Positions 1 to 7,626 of a DNA stretch of 64,000 nt are shown here, piece after piece; within the stretch, counting starts at the first letter, position 1, and each line of letters starts with the position of its first letter. Both the position numbers and the translations under genes were made by a program. Origin of the DNA: Marivibrio sp040218065 (GTDB lineage: Bacteria; Pseudomonadota; Alphaproteobacteria; UBA8366; Aestuariispiraceae); NCBI RefSeq assembly GCF_040218065.1, contig NZ_JAVJQE010000012.1, positions 1-64,000 on the forward strand, read 5' to 3'. The notes beneath the pieces are model-generated. The model had not been told where the DNA came from. It was given only the letters and a program-made list of their open reading frames with translations, and made no database searches.

Positions 1-204
1 AACCGAATACTCCGCCGTTACGGGCTGCTGCGGAATGATTGAGCCGACGGCCCGGCAGCCGTTCGCCCCTGGCTCTCCCGGCTCTGGCTCTCCCGGCCCT
101 GGCTCCGCCCCCGCATCTCTCCTTCCTCGGCGGACCGCCCCGTGAGTAGTCCCTCGGCGTGGCGCCACGGGTCTCGAGAGGAGCATGTCCCGCCGGAGGC
201 ATGC

Positions 205-426
205 TCATCCAAGTGAGGCGCGACCGAGGCAGGCCGCTAAAACGCGACGCGTATCGAATAGGTCGGGAGCGACCGACTGCTCGACCTCTTCATTGAGGAA
301 CAGCTGGGCGTGCGTGAGACGCGTGCGCTCGCCATCGATAGCGTTCTCTTCGAGCCGTATACGTAAGTCAGGGCGCTGCAGAAGTTCTTTCCGGGCGATA
401 GACCGACTTCTCGCGATCGCACTCAC
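205..426 (-). CDS. Small hypothetical protein coupled to integrase
   Basis: A 73-residue protein of unknown function. Its GTG start shares four bases (GTGA) with the stop codon of the upstream integrase, the usual sign of translational coupling, which is why I accept this frame and start. The product is charged and probably helical, rich in Arg, Glu and Leu, with no membrane segment or recognisable motif. Sitting directly behind a tyrosine recombinase, it could be an excisionase-like or accessory recombination protein, but that is inference from position only. The GC-rich 200 bases beyond it hold nothing I can assign. Confidence 0.5.
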   Translation of the reverse strand: MSAIARSRSIARKELLQRPDLRIRLEENAIDGERTRLTHAQLFLNEEVEQSVAPDLFDTRRVLAACLGRASLG

Positions 427-2450
427 CTCGTCAGATGCAGAACGTTCCCTTCTCCCGCCTCGATCGAAGCGGCGGGGATGAGCCGGCAAGCCTCCGCCGG
501 TTTAAGCCCGAAGGTGACCATTTTCAGGAGCTCGGCTTTCTTTTCGAGCGTCGCTCCCCCGATATAGTGCCTCTCGGTGACGCACTCCCGCTCGTGACCG
601 AGGATGTCCTTGATGTAGGCCGTGTTTACGTGGCTGTCCGCGAGTTGGGTCGCCAGGCTCTTCCTGAGCCTATGAAGACAGCCCCCTTCCTCGTAGAGCC
701 CGAGATCGTGAATGATGCGCCCGAACCACTCGGCCGAAGTTTTGCTGCGATGGCCGACATTAATGTCGCCGGCCCCCGGGAAAAGCCAGACGCTGCCGGT
801 GGCGGCGCGGCGCTCGACGTACGCCTCGATCCCGAGGTGCATCAAGAACGGATGGATGGGCACGTCGCGCGTCGCCCGCTCCGTCTTGAGCGACTGCCCC
901 TTGCCTTCCTTGAACGAGAAGTGCGGGATGCGGGTCTTGAGGTTCACGTCCTCAAGCCGGAGCTGCGCGATTTCTTCCCGGCGTGCGCCGGTGAAAGCGA
1001 CGCAGGTCGTGATCCAGAACTCGCGGGACCGCTCTTCGGGCGCGCGCGCCATTTCCTCCCGGAAAGGCCGCGACGAGAAGATCTTGACCAGATCTTCCCC
1101 TTCGAACTCCCGCTTCACGCGGCGATCCTTATCCCGTTCCGCCACGGAGAAGATCAACCCTCCGAAAGGATTGATGCGCTTACGGCTGGGGGTCGCGCCT
1201 GCGTTGATGAACTTGGTCCAAATCGAGTTCATTGCGGACAGATGCTTGCAGGCCGTCTTCTTGGTCATGCGCGCGATCCGCCCCTTTTCCAACGCGCTCT
1301 CATACTCGGCCTCCGTGAGCTCGCCCTGCTTCCGGCGCTCCGTCAAGTCGGTCTCGAACTCATCGTCCAACTCGTCGGCCGCATCGATCATCGCTGGGAA
1401 GCTAAGGCCCCGGAAGCGCGCGTCATGGCTGTAGCCGGCCGGCACATCCAGCATCTTCTCTCGGAACGATAGCGCCATGTCGTCCGTGACGTCGCGAACA
1501 GCGACATCACCGAAAAAGGCGGCGAAGAGCTTAGCCGAGCTGCGGTAGCTCTTCTTCGAATGATCCGAGATATTCGACCGGGCGAGCGCTTTATCCATGG
1601 CCTCGGTGATCGGCAGCGCGGCCCGGGCCTCGATTTGGTCCATCAGGCCGTCGCTCGCGGCCCGGCTGCGGCTCCAGGCGGTCTCATCTGGCTCGCTCTG
1701 AGCGGCCGGCGACGCAGGCTCGGGCGCGGGCGCTGCGTACACCGGGGCGGCTTCGCGATCCGCTCCTTCGGCGCGCGACGGCGGCGGTGCGGTTTGGGCT
1801 GACATGTCACGCGGCGGGGCCGACGCCGCCGCGACCGGCAGAGAAGCGACGGGCGGCGGGCTCGACGCGTGACCGACGCCGCTCGCGGCGTGCGACGCGC
1901 CGACGACCGCGTCATAGACCCCGGTCTCGCGCCGGGCGTTCTCATCCGCCGCGCGGATCAGCCCCTTGGTTACCTCGCGCGCGGCCCGCGCTTGGGACGC
2001 CGCATCGAGCTCCGGGGGAAGGAGGCCCGCGCGCGTGAGGCGCTCGAGGAAAGGCCGCGCGGCGTCCGGAGACCGGCGCGCGAGGCTTTCGGAGAGCCGC
2101 TGCGCTTCCGCGCGCCAATGTTGGACGGCGCGCTGGACCTCAAACGGCGAGATCTCGCCGCTGAGAATGCGTTGCTGCTCCGCTTCGGCGAGCGCCGTCT
2201 GGATGACGGCGCTCACGGCCTCGTGGAGCGTCCGCTCGTCGAGCGTCCAAGCGGTCGGATCATTATGAAGCAGTTCGGTCATTCTCTCGAAACCCTTGTC
2301 GGCGACGGCCGCGCGGAAGCGGGCGACACCGGGTACATGGGCTTTGAGGGAGAAGACGATCCTTATATCGACGCCGGATATCGGCGCCAGCGGCCGAGCG
2401 GAGCGCCGGTAATAGTAGATGTCGCCGCGTTTCATGAGGTGGCGTGGCAT
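423..2450 (-). CDS. Tyrosine recombinase / phage-type integrase
   Basis: A 675-residue site-specific recombinase that should integrate or excise a mobile element by cutting and rejoining DNA through a phosphotyrosine. The N-terminus (MKRGDIYYYRRSARP) is the short domain common in large alphaproteobacterial integrases. It is followed by an Ala/Pro-rich linker around residues 190-260 and a SAM-like core-binding region near 280-380. The catalytic set is visible: Arg in TGARREEIAQL, a Lys-containing turn near KTERATRDVPIHPF, the H-x-L-R box in LHRLRKSLATQL, His in ILGHERE, and the nucleophile Tyr in ERHYIGG. It starts 129 bases from the 3' end of tRNA-Gln and reads away from it, the typical layout of an island integrated in a tRNA gene. 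The rest of the element lies beyond base 1. Confidence 0.93.
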   Translation of the reverse strand: MPRHLMKRGDIYYYRRSARPLAPISGVDIRIVFSLKAHVPGVARFRAAVADKGFERMTELLHNDPTAWTLDERTLHEAVSAVIQTALAEAEQQRILSGEISPFEVQRAVQHWRAEAQRLSESLARRSPDAARPFLERLTRAGLLPPELDAASQARAAREVTKGLIRAADENARRETGVYDAVVGASHAASGVGHASSPPPVASLPVAAASAPPRDMSAQTAPPPSRAEGADREAAPVYAAPAPEPASPAAQSEPDETAWSRSRAASDGLMDQIEARAALPITEAMDKALARSNISDHSKKSYRSSAKLFAAFFGDVAVRDVTDDMALSFREKMLDVPAGYSHDARFRGLSFPAMIDAADELDDEFETDLTERRKQGELTEAEYESALEKGRIARMTKKTACKHLSAMNSIWTKFINAGATPSRKRINPFGGLIFSVAERDKDRRVKREFEGEDLVKIFSSRPFREEMARAPEERSREFWITTCVAFTGARREEIAQLRLEDVNLKTRIPHFSFKEGKGQSLKTERATRDVPIHPFLMHLGIEAYVERRAATGSVWLFPGAGDINVGHRSKTSAEWFGRIIHDLGLYEEGGCLHRLRKSLATQLADSHVNTAYIKDILGHERECVTERHYIGGATLEKKAELLKMVTFGLKPAEACRLIPAASIEAGEGNVLHLTR

Positions 2451-2578
2451 GGCGCCCTCCTGTTCGGCTGCTACAGGAAGACGTCACAGCGCCTTGCTAC
2501 AGCAGCCTGTCCAGACTCGCATGCCGTCGCCTAAATCATTGAATTTTAGGAGAGAATCAAAAAACCGGCGGCGCAGGG

Positions 2579-2649
2579 CTGGGGGACTAGGATTCGAACC
2601 TAGACTACCTGAGTCAGAGTCAGGCGTCCTACCGTTAGACGATCCCCCA
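2579..2649 (-). tRNA. tRNA-Gln(CUG)
   Basis: A 71-base cloverleaf can be drawn on the minus strand. The acceptor arm is TGGGGGA paired with TCCCCCA. The anticodon arm is CCTGA/TCAGG around loop CTCTGAC, giving anticodon CUG. The T arm contains the GGTTCGAATCC core. The 3' CCA is not encoded. The integrase lies just past the 3' end, so this gene is the likely chromosomal attachment site. The tRNA sequence is intact, as expected when the inserting element restores the 3' part. A matching att repeat was not found in the 400 bases left of the integrase, so the far end must be outside the window. Confidence 0.95.
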
Positions 2650-2672
2650 GCGCTGCGCCGCCGGTGCGCGGG

Positions 2673-2701
2673 GGTGTACTGAAGCCGTCCGGGACTGTCA
2701 A
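2673..2701 (-). promoter_or_regulatory. Promoter of tRNA-Gln
   Basis: On the minus strand a perfect -35 box TTGACA (2701-2696) and a weak -10 box TACACC (2678-2673) are separated by 17 bases. This places a transcription start about 15-20 bases ahead of the tRNA. The spacing is ideal for a sigma-70 promoter; the -10 match is only moderate. Confidence 0.55.
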
Positions 2702-2799
2702 CCCGGGCGCGCGCGGGCGCCGGTCTTTTGGCGCCGGCGCGGCGGCGTTAGACTGTGCGCCGTTAGGGCTGTACGCCCAATTTTTGAAAGGCCCGATCG

Positions 2800-3852
2800 A
2801 TGAGCGCAGGCGGCGCGTCGCCAGCGACCGGGGCGGGCCGCGCCGCGCGCCGTCGGCCGCAGATGAAAGCGGGCGGACGGGGGCGGCGCGCGGAGGGCGC
2901 CGTCTACGGCGCGCTCGACCTCGGCACCAACAATTGCCGGCTGCTGGTGGCGACGCCGACGGCGGGCGGCTTCAAGGTTGTCGACGCCTTCAGCCGCGTC
3001 GTACAGCTGGGCGAGGGCGTCAGTCGCGGCGGCCGATTGGGCGAGCCCGCCATGCGCAGGACGCTCGACGCGTTGGGCGTCTGCGCCGCCAAGCTGCGCC
3101 GGCGGGGTGTGTCGCGCATGCGCGCGGTCGCCACGGAGGCGTGCCGACGCGCCGCCAACGCCGAGCGTTTCGTCGCGCGGGTCCGGCGGGAGACCGGCCT
3201 GACGATAGAGATCATCCCGCCGAGCGAGGAGGCGCGTCTGGCCATTGCGGGCTGCGTGCCGCTGCTGGATCGGGTCCACGACCGCGCGATCCTTTTCGAC
3301 ATCGGCGGCGGCAGCACGCAGATCGTCTGGTTGGCCGTCGATCCGACCCGGCGCACGGCCCCGGAGGTGCTGGGCGCGACGTCGATCCCGGTCGGCGTGG
3401 TGGGCTTGGCGGAGGCGCGCGCCGCCGGCGTCGGCGCCGGCGAAAGTCGGCTGCTTGCCGAGGGGTTGGCGGCCTTCGACGCGACCCATGCGCTCCACCG
3501 CGCCGTCGGCGCCGGACGGGTTCAGATGATCGGCGCGTCCAACACGGTGACCACGCTGTCCAGTCTAGATCAGAAGCTGGCGTCTTATCAGCGCGCCAAG
3601 GTCGACGGCGCCTGGCTCGATTTCGCGGCGATCGACCGGTTGAGCGCGGAGCTCGCCGCGCTTGACGGGTCGGCGCGCGCGGCGCATCCCTGCGTCGGGC
3701 GCGATCGCGCCGGGCTGGTGCTGGCGGGGTGCGAGATCGTGGGCGCGATCTGCCGGCGCTGGCCCGTCGGCCGACTGCGGGTCGCCGACCGGGGCTTGCG
3801 CGACGGCATTCTTATGGACCTCATCGCGGCCGATCGAAACGATCGACCCTAA
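2800..3852 (+). CDS. ppx: Exopolyphosphatase / GppA family phosphatase
   Basis: A 350-residue member of the Ppx/GppA family, cytosolic enzymes that hydrolyse inorganic polyphosphate or pppGpp. The first phosphate-binding loop (GALDLGTNNCRLLVA, about residues 39-53) and the second (FDIGGGSTQIVWLA, about 167-180) of the actin-like ATPase fold are present, as is the acidic stretch VATEACRRA. It is short compared with the roughly 500-residue E. coli enzymes and lacks their C-terminal domain, as in many alphaproteobacterial homologues. The Arg/Gly-rich first 35 residues may be untranslated if a later start is used. It lies 19 bases ahead of rlmE on the same strand and is probably co-transcribed. 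Sequence alone cannot separate polyphosphatase from guanosine pentaphosphatase activity. Confidence 0.88.
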   Translation: MSAGGASPATGAGRAARRRPQMKAGGRGRRAEGAVYGALDLGTNNCRLLVATPTAGGFKVVDAFSRVVQLGEGVSRGGRLGEPAMRRTLDALGVCAAKLRRRGVSRMRAVATEACRRAANAERFVARVRRETGLTIEIIPPSEEARLAIAGCVPLLDRVHDRAILFDIGGGSTQIVWLAVDPTRRTAPEVLGATSIPVGVVGLAEARAAGVGAGESRLLAEGLAAFDATHALHRAVGAGRVQMIGASNTVTTLSSLDQKLASYQRAKVDGAWLDFAAIDRLSAELAALDGSARAAHPCVGRDRAGLVLAGCEIVGAICRRWPVGRLRVADRGLRDGILMDLIAADRNDRP

Positions 3853-3871
3853 AAACGGAGCCTCGAGAGGC

Positions 3872-4597
3872 ATGGCGTCAGGCAAGAAAGGCGGCGGCCC
3901 CAAAGGCGGGGGCAAGGTCAGCGACGCGCGCCACAAGGCGGTGCGTGTCAAGACCGCGCGCGGCCGCAAGTCGAGCTCCACCCGCTGGCTTCAGCGCCAG
4001 TTGAACGACCCCTATGTGCAGGAGGCCAAGCGCCTCGGCTATCGCGGGCGGGCGGCCTTCAAGTTGAAGGAGATCGACGAGAAATACGGCCTGCTGCCGA
4101 CCGGCGGCGGCGCCGTGGTCGATCTCGGCTGCGCGCCCGGCGGCTGGGTGCAGGTCGCATTGGAGCGCATGGGCGAACGGGGGACGATCGTCGGCGTCGA
4201 CCTGCTGGAATGCGAGCCGATCGCCGGCGCGACGCTGATCCAGGCGGACTTCATGGACGACGACGCGCCCGCGCGCCTCAAGGCCGAGATGCAGGGACCC
4301 GCCGACGTTGTGCTGTCCGACATGGCGGCCAACACCACCGGCCACGCCCAGACCGACCATCTGCGCACCCAGGCTCTCGCCGAGCTCGCCTACGATTTCG
4401 CGGCCGAGGTCTTGAAGCCCGGCGGCGCCTTCGTCTCCAAGGTCTTCGCCGGCGGGGCGGGGAAGGATCTGCTGGACCTCCTGAAGCGCGACTTCGACAA
4501 GGTCGCCCACGTCAAGCCGCCCGCCAGCCGCAAGGAAAGCCCGGAGATGTATGTGGTGGCGCAGGGCTTCCGCGGGGGGCGGGACGGGCGGTCTTAG
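3872..4597 (+). CDS. rlmE: 23S rRNA (uridine-2552-2'-O)-methyltransferase RlmE
   Basis: A 241-residue RrmJ/FtsJ-family enzyme that methylates the 2'-OH of U2552 in 23S rRNA late in large-subunit assembly. The K-D-K-E catalytic tetrad is visible: Lys in GRAAFKLKEID, Asp in VVLSDMAANTTGH, Lys in GAFVSKVF and Glu in RKESPEMYVVA. The SAM-binding loop is VDLGCAPGGW. The Lys/Arg-rich N-terminal 40 residues fit RNA binding. I chose the ATG at 3872 because the coding signature begins there; the frame is open further upstream but overlaps ppx. ppx followed by rlmE is a recurrent order in alphaproteobacteria. Confidence 0.95.
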   Translation: MASGKKGGGPKGGGKVSDARHKAVRVKTARGRKSSSTRWLQRQLNDPYVQEAKRLGYRGRAAFKLKEIDEKYGLLPTGGGAVVDLGCAPGGWVQVALERMGERGTIVGVDLLECEPIAGATLIQADFMDDDAPARLKAEMQGPADVVLSDMAANTTGHAQTDHLRTQALAELAYDFAAEVLKPGGAFVSKVFAGGAGKDLLDLLKRDFDKVAHVKPPASRKESPEMYVVAQGFRGGRDGRS

Positions 4598-4732
4598 CCG
4601 CAAGACATGTGAGTTCTTGTCATCAAGTCAGTCCATGTCGAAAGACGATCCGCGAGCCGCGACCCCTAACCGTCGGCCTGGACTGGTTCCGGGCCAACAG
4701 CCTCTCGCGTCCGCCGGCGCGCACCGCTGTTC

Positions 4733-4754
4733 CCCCGGCGCAAGGCCGGGGTGA
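4733..4754. repeat. REP-like palindrome, second family
   Basis: A 7-bp stem CCCCGGC/GCCGGGG around a 5-base loop, followed by GTGAC. Read on the minus strand, it has the same GTCACCCCGG... layout as the element at 28823-28843. It lies in the 307-base gap between rlmE and hemB, which holds no gene. Confidence 0.55.
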
Positions 4755-4841
4755 CGGTGAGGGGCTTTTGGCGAGTTCTCGAAGTTTTCAGGAGGGATGT
4801 CATCGCGCCCGACGCGCGGCGTCCGGAGCGGGCTGTGACAG

Positions 4842-4861
4842 GTCCCCGCTTTCGCGGGGAC
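4842..4861. repeat. Single copy of the GTCCCCGC palindrome
   Basis: An 8-bp stem GTCCCCGC/GCGGGGAC around a four-base loop TTTC (GAAA on the other strand), preceded by TGTGACAG. It is the same palindrome that recurs at about 10.7-11.05, 44.56, 46.3 and 51.8-52.0 kb. It lies in the non-coding gap between rlmE and hemB, which converge here, and could also act as a weak bidirectional terminator. Confidence 0.75.
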
Positions 4862-4904
4862 ACCTGATGCTGAACAGACGTTGTGCGACGCCGCCCGGCC
4901 CGAC

Positions 4905-5924
4905 CTAACGCCGCGCCAGCAACTCCGCCGCCTCGCGCGCGAAATAGGTGAGGACGCCGTCGGCGCCGGCGCGCTTGAAGCAGAGCAGCGCCTCCAGGAT
5001 CGCGCGCTCCCGGTCGAGCCAGCCGTTCTGGATCGCGCCGGCCAGCATCGCGTACTCGCCGGAGACCTGATAGGCGTAGGTCGGCGCGCCGAAGGCGTCT
5101 TTGACCCGCCGCACGATGTCGAGATAGGGCATCCCCGGCTTCACCATCACCAGGTCGGCCCCTTCCTCAAGGTCCTTGGCGACTTCGCGCAGGGCCTCGT
5201 CGGTGTTGGCGGGGTCCATCTGATAGGTGCGCTTGTCGCCGATCAGGGCCGACGCGCTGCCGACCGCCTCGCGGAAGGGGCCGTAGAAGGCGCTGGCGTA
5301 TTTGGCGGCGTAGGAGATGATCCGAACCTCCTGATGCCCGGCCGCGTCGAGGGCTTGGCGGATCGCGCCGACGCGCCCGTCCATCATGTCCGACGGGCTG
5401 ATCGTGTCGCAGCCGGCCTCCGCCTGGTTGACGGCTTGGCGCTTCAGCACCTCGACCGTTTCGTCATTCAGGATGCGGCCGTCGGCGATAAGCCCGTCAT
5501 GCCCGTGGTCCGTGTAGGGGTCGAGGGCCGCGTCGCACAGGATCACCATGTCGGGGCAGGCGGCCCGCACGGCGCGCGTCGCGCGGCAGACGAGGTTCTC
5601 CGGATTGAGGGCTTCGGAGCCCTGGGAGTCCTTCTTCGCCGGATCGGTCTGGGGAAACAGCGCGATCGCGGGGATGCCTAGGTCCTCGGCCCGCTTTGCG
5701 TCCTCGACCGCCTGATCGACCGACAGGCGCTCCACCCCAGGCATGGCGGCGACCGGCTCGCGCAAGGCGTCGCCGTCCTTCACGAACAGCGGCCAGATGA
5801 AGTCCTGGGGGCCCAAGCGCGTCTCGGCGACGAGGCGCCGGATATTGTCATTCGTGCGGTTGCGCCGCATGCGGCTCGTCGGATAGCGGCCCAGGGTCGG
5901 GTCCATTTTGCGCGTCTCCCCCAA
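4905..5924 (-). CDS. hemB: Delta-aminolevulinic acid dehydratase (porphobilinogen synthase)
   Basis: A 339-residue enzyme joining two 5-aminolevulinate molecules into porphobilinogen, an early step of haem, cobalamin and chlorophyll synthesis. The two Schiff-base lysines are seen in ISYAAKYASAFYGPFR and VMVKPGMPYLD. The metal-site segment reads DAALDPYTDHGHDG, which is the Asp-type (Mg/K-dependent) pattern and not the Cys-rich zinc pattern. This type is established for alphaproteobacteria and Pseudomonas. Length is normal. It is followed by ruvX on the same strand, after a 60-base promoter-sized gap on its upstream side. Confidence 0.97.
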   Translation of the reverse strand: MGETRKMDPTLGRYPTSRMRRNRTNDNIRRLVAETRLGPQDFIWPLFVKDGDALREPVAAMPGVERLSVDQAVEDAKRAEDLGIPAIALFPQTDPAKKDSQGSEALNPENLVCRATRAVRAACPDMVILCDAALDPYTDHGHDGLIADGRILNDETVEVLKRQAVNQAEAGCDTISPSDMMDGRVGAIRQALDAAGHQEVRIISYAAKYASAFYGPFREAVGSASALIGDKRTYQMDPANTDEALREVAKDLEEGADLVMVKPGMPYLDIVRRVKDAFGAPTYAYQVSGEYAMLAGAIQNGWLDRERAILEALLCFKRAGADGVLTYFAREAAELLARR

Positions 5925-5984
5925 CGGAACTCTGTCTCGGCTCGAAGACTAGCCGGGGGGGCGGCGCCGCTCAATGGCCCTCGC

Positions 5985-6452
5985 TCAGAGGCCTTGCCGC
6001 AACCGATCGAGCGCCCCCTGCAGGATGTAGGCGGCGGCCATCTTGTCGACGACTTCGCCGCGGCGCTTGCGGGTCATGTCCGCTTCGCCGACCAGGAAGC
6101 GCTCGACCGCGCTGGTCGACAGCCGCTCGTCCCAGAAGACGATGGGGATCGTCCAGCCGCGCAGCTCGATCAGGTTGCGGGCGAGCTGGCGCACCGACTG
6201 GGCGCGCGGCCCCTCGCTGCCGTCCATGTTGACCGGCAGGCCCATGATCACGCCGCCGGCCTTGCGCTCGGCCGCGAGCTGTTCCAGCCGTTCGGCGTCC
6301 TTCGTGAATTTGGTGCGCTTGACGGTCTCGACCGGCGAGGCGATCTGCCAGCCCGGATCGCAGGCCGCCACGCCGATCGTCTTCGTCCCGGGATCAAGGC
6401 CCAGCAGCACAGTCCCGCGGGGCAGGGCGGAGAGGTCGTCCGGTTCGCTCAT
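5985..6452 (-). CDS. ruvX: Holliday junction resolvase-like protein / pre-16S rRNA nuclease
   Basis: A 155-residue YqgF-family protein with an RNase H-like fold. E. coli YqgF is implicated in 16S rRNA 5' maturation, and relatives cut Holliday junctions. The first acidic motif LLGLDPGTKTIGVA, the central FWDERLSTSAVERFL and the C-terminal VDKMAAAYILQGAL are all present. Length is standard. In many alphaproteobacteria ruvX lies back-to-back with gatC; here a toxin-antitoxin pair sits between them. Confidence 0.95.
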   Translation of the reverse strand: MSEPDDLSALPRGTVLLGLDPGTKTIGVAACDPGWQIASPVETVKRTKFTKDAERLEQLAAERKAGGVIMGLPVNMDGSEGPRAQSVRQLARNLIELRGWTIPIVFWDERLSTSAVERFLVGEADMTRKRRGEVVDKMAAAYILQGALDRLRQGL

Positions 6453-6506
6453 GGGCGGGTTATGGCCTGTCGCGGGGCGCTTGACCAGCCTCGGGCGCGC
6501 CCGCGC

Positions 6507-6887
6507 TCACCGGGCGGCCAGACAGTCGAGAAAGGCGGTCAGGATCGCCTGATCGGCGGTGACCAGCGTCAGCCCCTCCGCGCGCGCCTGGGCAACCAAC
6601 ATCCGGTCAAACGGATCGCGGTGATCCCACGGGAGCGCGCCCGCGGCCTCGGCATGAGCGACACCGATAGGCAGCGGGGCGATGGAAAGGGCGCGCAGGA
6701 GATCCTCCGCCGCGATGTCCAGGGTCAGCTTCCCCAAGCGGCGTTTGATCGCGATCTCCCATGCGCTGGCGGCGCTCGCATACACGCGCACGGATGAATC
6801 CGCGATCCGCGCGCGCACCGGCGCGGCCAGGACCTCCGGTCGATATCCGCACCAGAGCAGCACGTGAGTGTCGAGGAGCAGGCTCAT
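6507..6887 (-). CDS. vapC: PIN-domain toxin, VapC family
   Basis: A 126-residue PIN-domain ribonuclease, the likely toxin of a type II toxin-antitoxin pair. VapC proteins usually cleave tRNA or rRNA with a Mg-dependent acidic site. The acidic residues are in place: Asp6 in LLDTHVLLW, Glu in SAWEIAIKRRLGKL, Asp in DPFDRMLVAQA and Asp in LVTADQAIL. Its ATG overlaps the antitoxin stop by four bases (ATGA), so translation should be coupled. The WEIAIKRRLGKL signature places it in the subgroup that pairs with Phd/YefM-type antitoxins. It appears intact. Confidence 0.92.
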   Translation of the reverse strand: MSLLLDTHVLLWCGYRPEVLAAPVRARIADSSVRVYASAASAWEIAIKRRLGKLTLDIAAEDLLRALSIAPLPIGVAHAEAAGALPWDHRDPFDRMLVAQARAEGLTLVTADQAILTAFLDCLAAR

Positions 6888-7135
6888 GAGCCGATCGGGA
6901 AGACCGCTCCGCCCTCGAAGCCCGCCGCATCCTCCAGCGGGGCGTCGAAGTCTTCCGCGATTTCGCAGCGCCCCGGCGCCTGACCGAGCGGCCGCGGCGC
7001 AGCCGCGGCGGCGTGGTAGGGAACGAGACGCATATAGGGGTCGCCCGCGCGCGCGATGATTATCTCTTCGCCTTCCGCCGCGCGGCGGGCGAGCTCCGAC
7101 AGACGGCTTTTCGCTTCGAGCATGTTGATTTTCAT
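6884..7135 (-). CDS. vapB: Phd/YefM-family antitoxin
   Basis: An 83-residue antitoxin. The N-terminal half (MLEAKSRLSELARRAAEGEE, then IIIARAGDPYMRLVP) is the DNA-binding Phd/YefM fold, which normally represses its own promoter. The C-terminal half (EDFDAPLEDAAGF) is the acidic tail that wraps and blocks the toxin. It precedes and overlaps the toxin gene, the usual order for autoregulated pairs. The AGGAG ribosome-binding site lies in the loop of a 6-bp inverted repeat immediately upstream. The gene symbol is used loosely because the fold is Phd-like and not the AbrB-like VapB type. Confidence 0.9.
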   Translation of the reverse strand: MKINMLEAKSRLSELARRAAEGEEIIIARAGDPYMRLVPYHAAAAAPRPLGQAPGRCEIAEDFDAPLEDAAGFEGGAVFPIGS

Positions 7136-7137
7136 CG

Positions 7138-7154
7138 AGACGCCTCCTGCGTCT
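7138..7154 (-). promoter_or_regulatory. Inverted repeat enclosing the antitoxin RBS
   Basis: A perfect 6-bp inverted repeat AGACGC/GCGTCT surrounds the five bases CTCCT, which on the minus strand is the AGGAG ribosome-binding site of the antitoxin gene, 8 bases before its ATG. It could be an operator for the Phd-type antitoxin or a hairpin that hides the ribosome-binding site. Both readings are inference. Confidence 0.45.
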
Positions 7155-7319
7155 TAGCTAGCCTAGCCATATTTGCTCCGCAAGGTCGATCGGTCAAGCG
7201 CCCCGCCTTCTTGCCCGACCGGGAGGCCGGTGATAGCTTCCGCGCGGCTTTCGGCGGGCGTCATGCGCCCGTCGCCGCATCATTGGACAGCATCGATCTT
7301 GGAAGAAGAGGGCTCGCCC

Positions 7320-7607
7320 ATGGCGCTCGACAAGCAGACGGTGGCGAAGGTGGCGCACCTCGCCCGCATCAAGGTGCCGGAGGCGCGGCTGGAGAGCCTG
7401 GCCGGCGAGCTCGACGGCATCGTCAATTGGGTCGAACAACTGGGCGAGGTGGACGTCGACGGCGTCGCGCCGATGACGTCCGCGGTCGAGACCGGCCTGC
7501 GCTGGCGCGAGGACGTGGTGGACGACGGCGGCTATGCCGAGAAGGTCACGGCCAACGCGCCGGACGCGCAAATGAATTTCTACACGACCCCCAAGGTCGT
7601 CGAGTGA
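7320..7607 (+). CDS. gatC: Glutamyl/aspartyl-tRNA amidotransferase subunit C
   Basis: A 95-residue small subunit of the GatCAB complex, which converts Glu-tRNA(Gln) and Asp-tRNA(Asn) to Gln- and Asn-tRNA. GatC tethers GatA to GatB. The family pattern is clear: VAKVAHLARIKVPEARLESL, then LDGIVNWVEQLGEVDVDGVAPM, ending near APDAQMNFYTTPKVVE. The frame is open upstream, but the match begins at this ATG. It opens the gatCAB operon, 19 bases before gatA. Confidence 0.96.
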   Translation: MALDKQTVAKVAHLARIKVPEARLESLAGELDGIVNWVEQLGEVDVDGVAPMTSAVETGLRWREDVVDDGGYAEKVTANAPDAQMNFYTTPKVVE

Positions 7608-7626
7608 GCGGGAGCCAGTTCGAGCC

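Noticed and set aside
18..212. A frame just downstream of the integrase-coupled gene
   Set aside because: It starts with TTG, is built from short Ser/Arg/Gly-rich repeats (GRSQGRESQSRESQGR) from a CTGGCTCTCCCGG duplication, and shows no coding signature.
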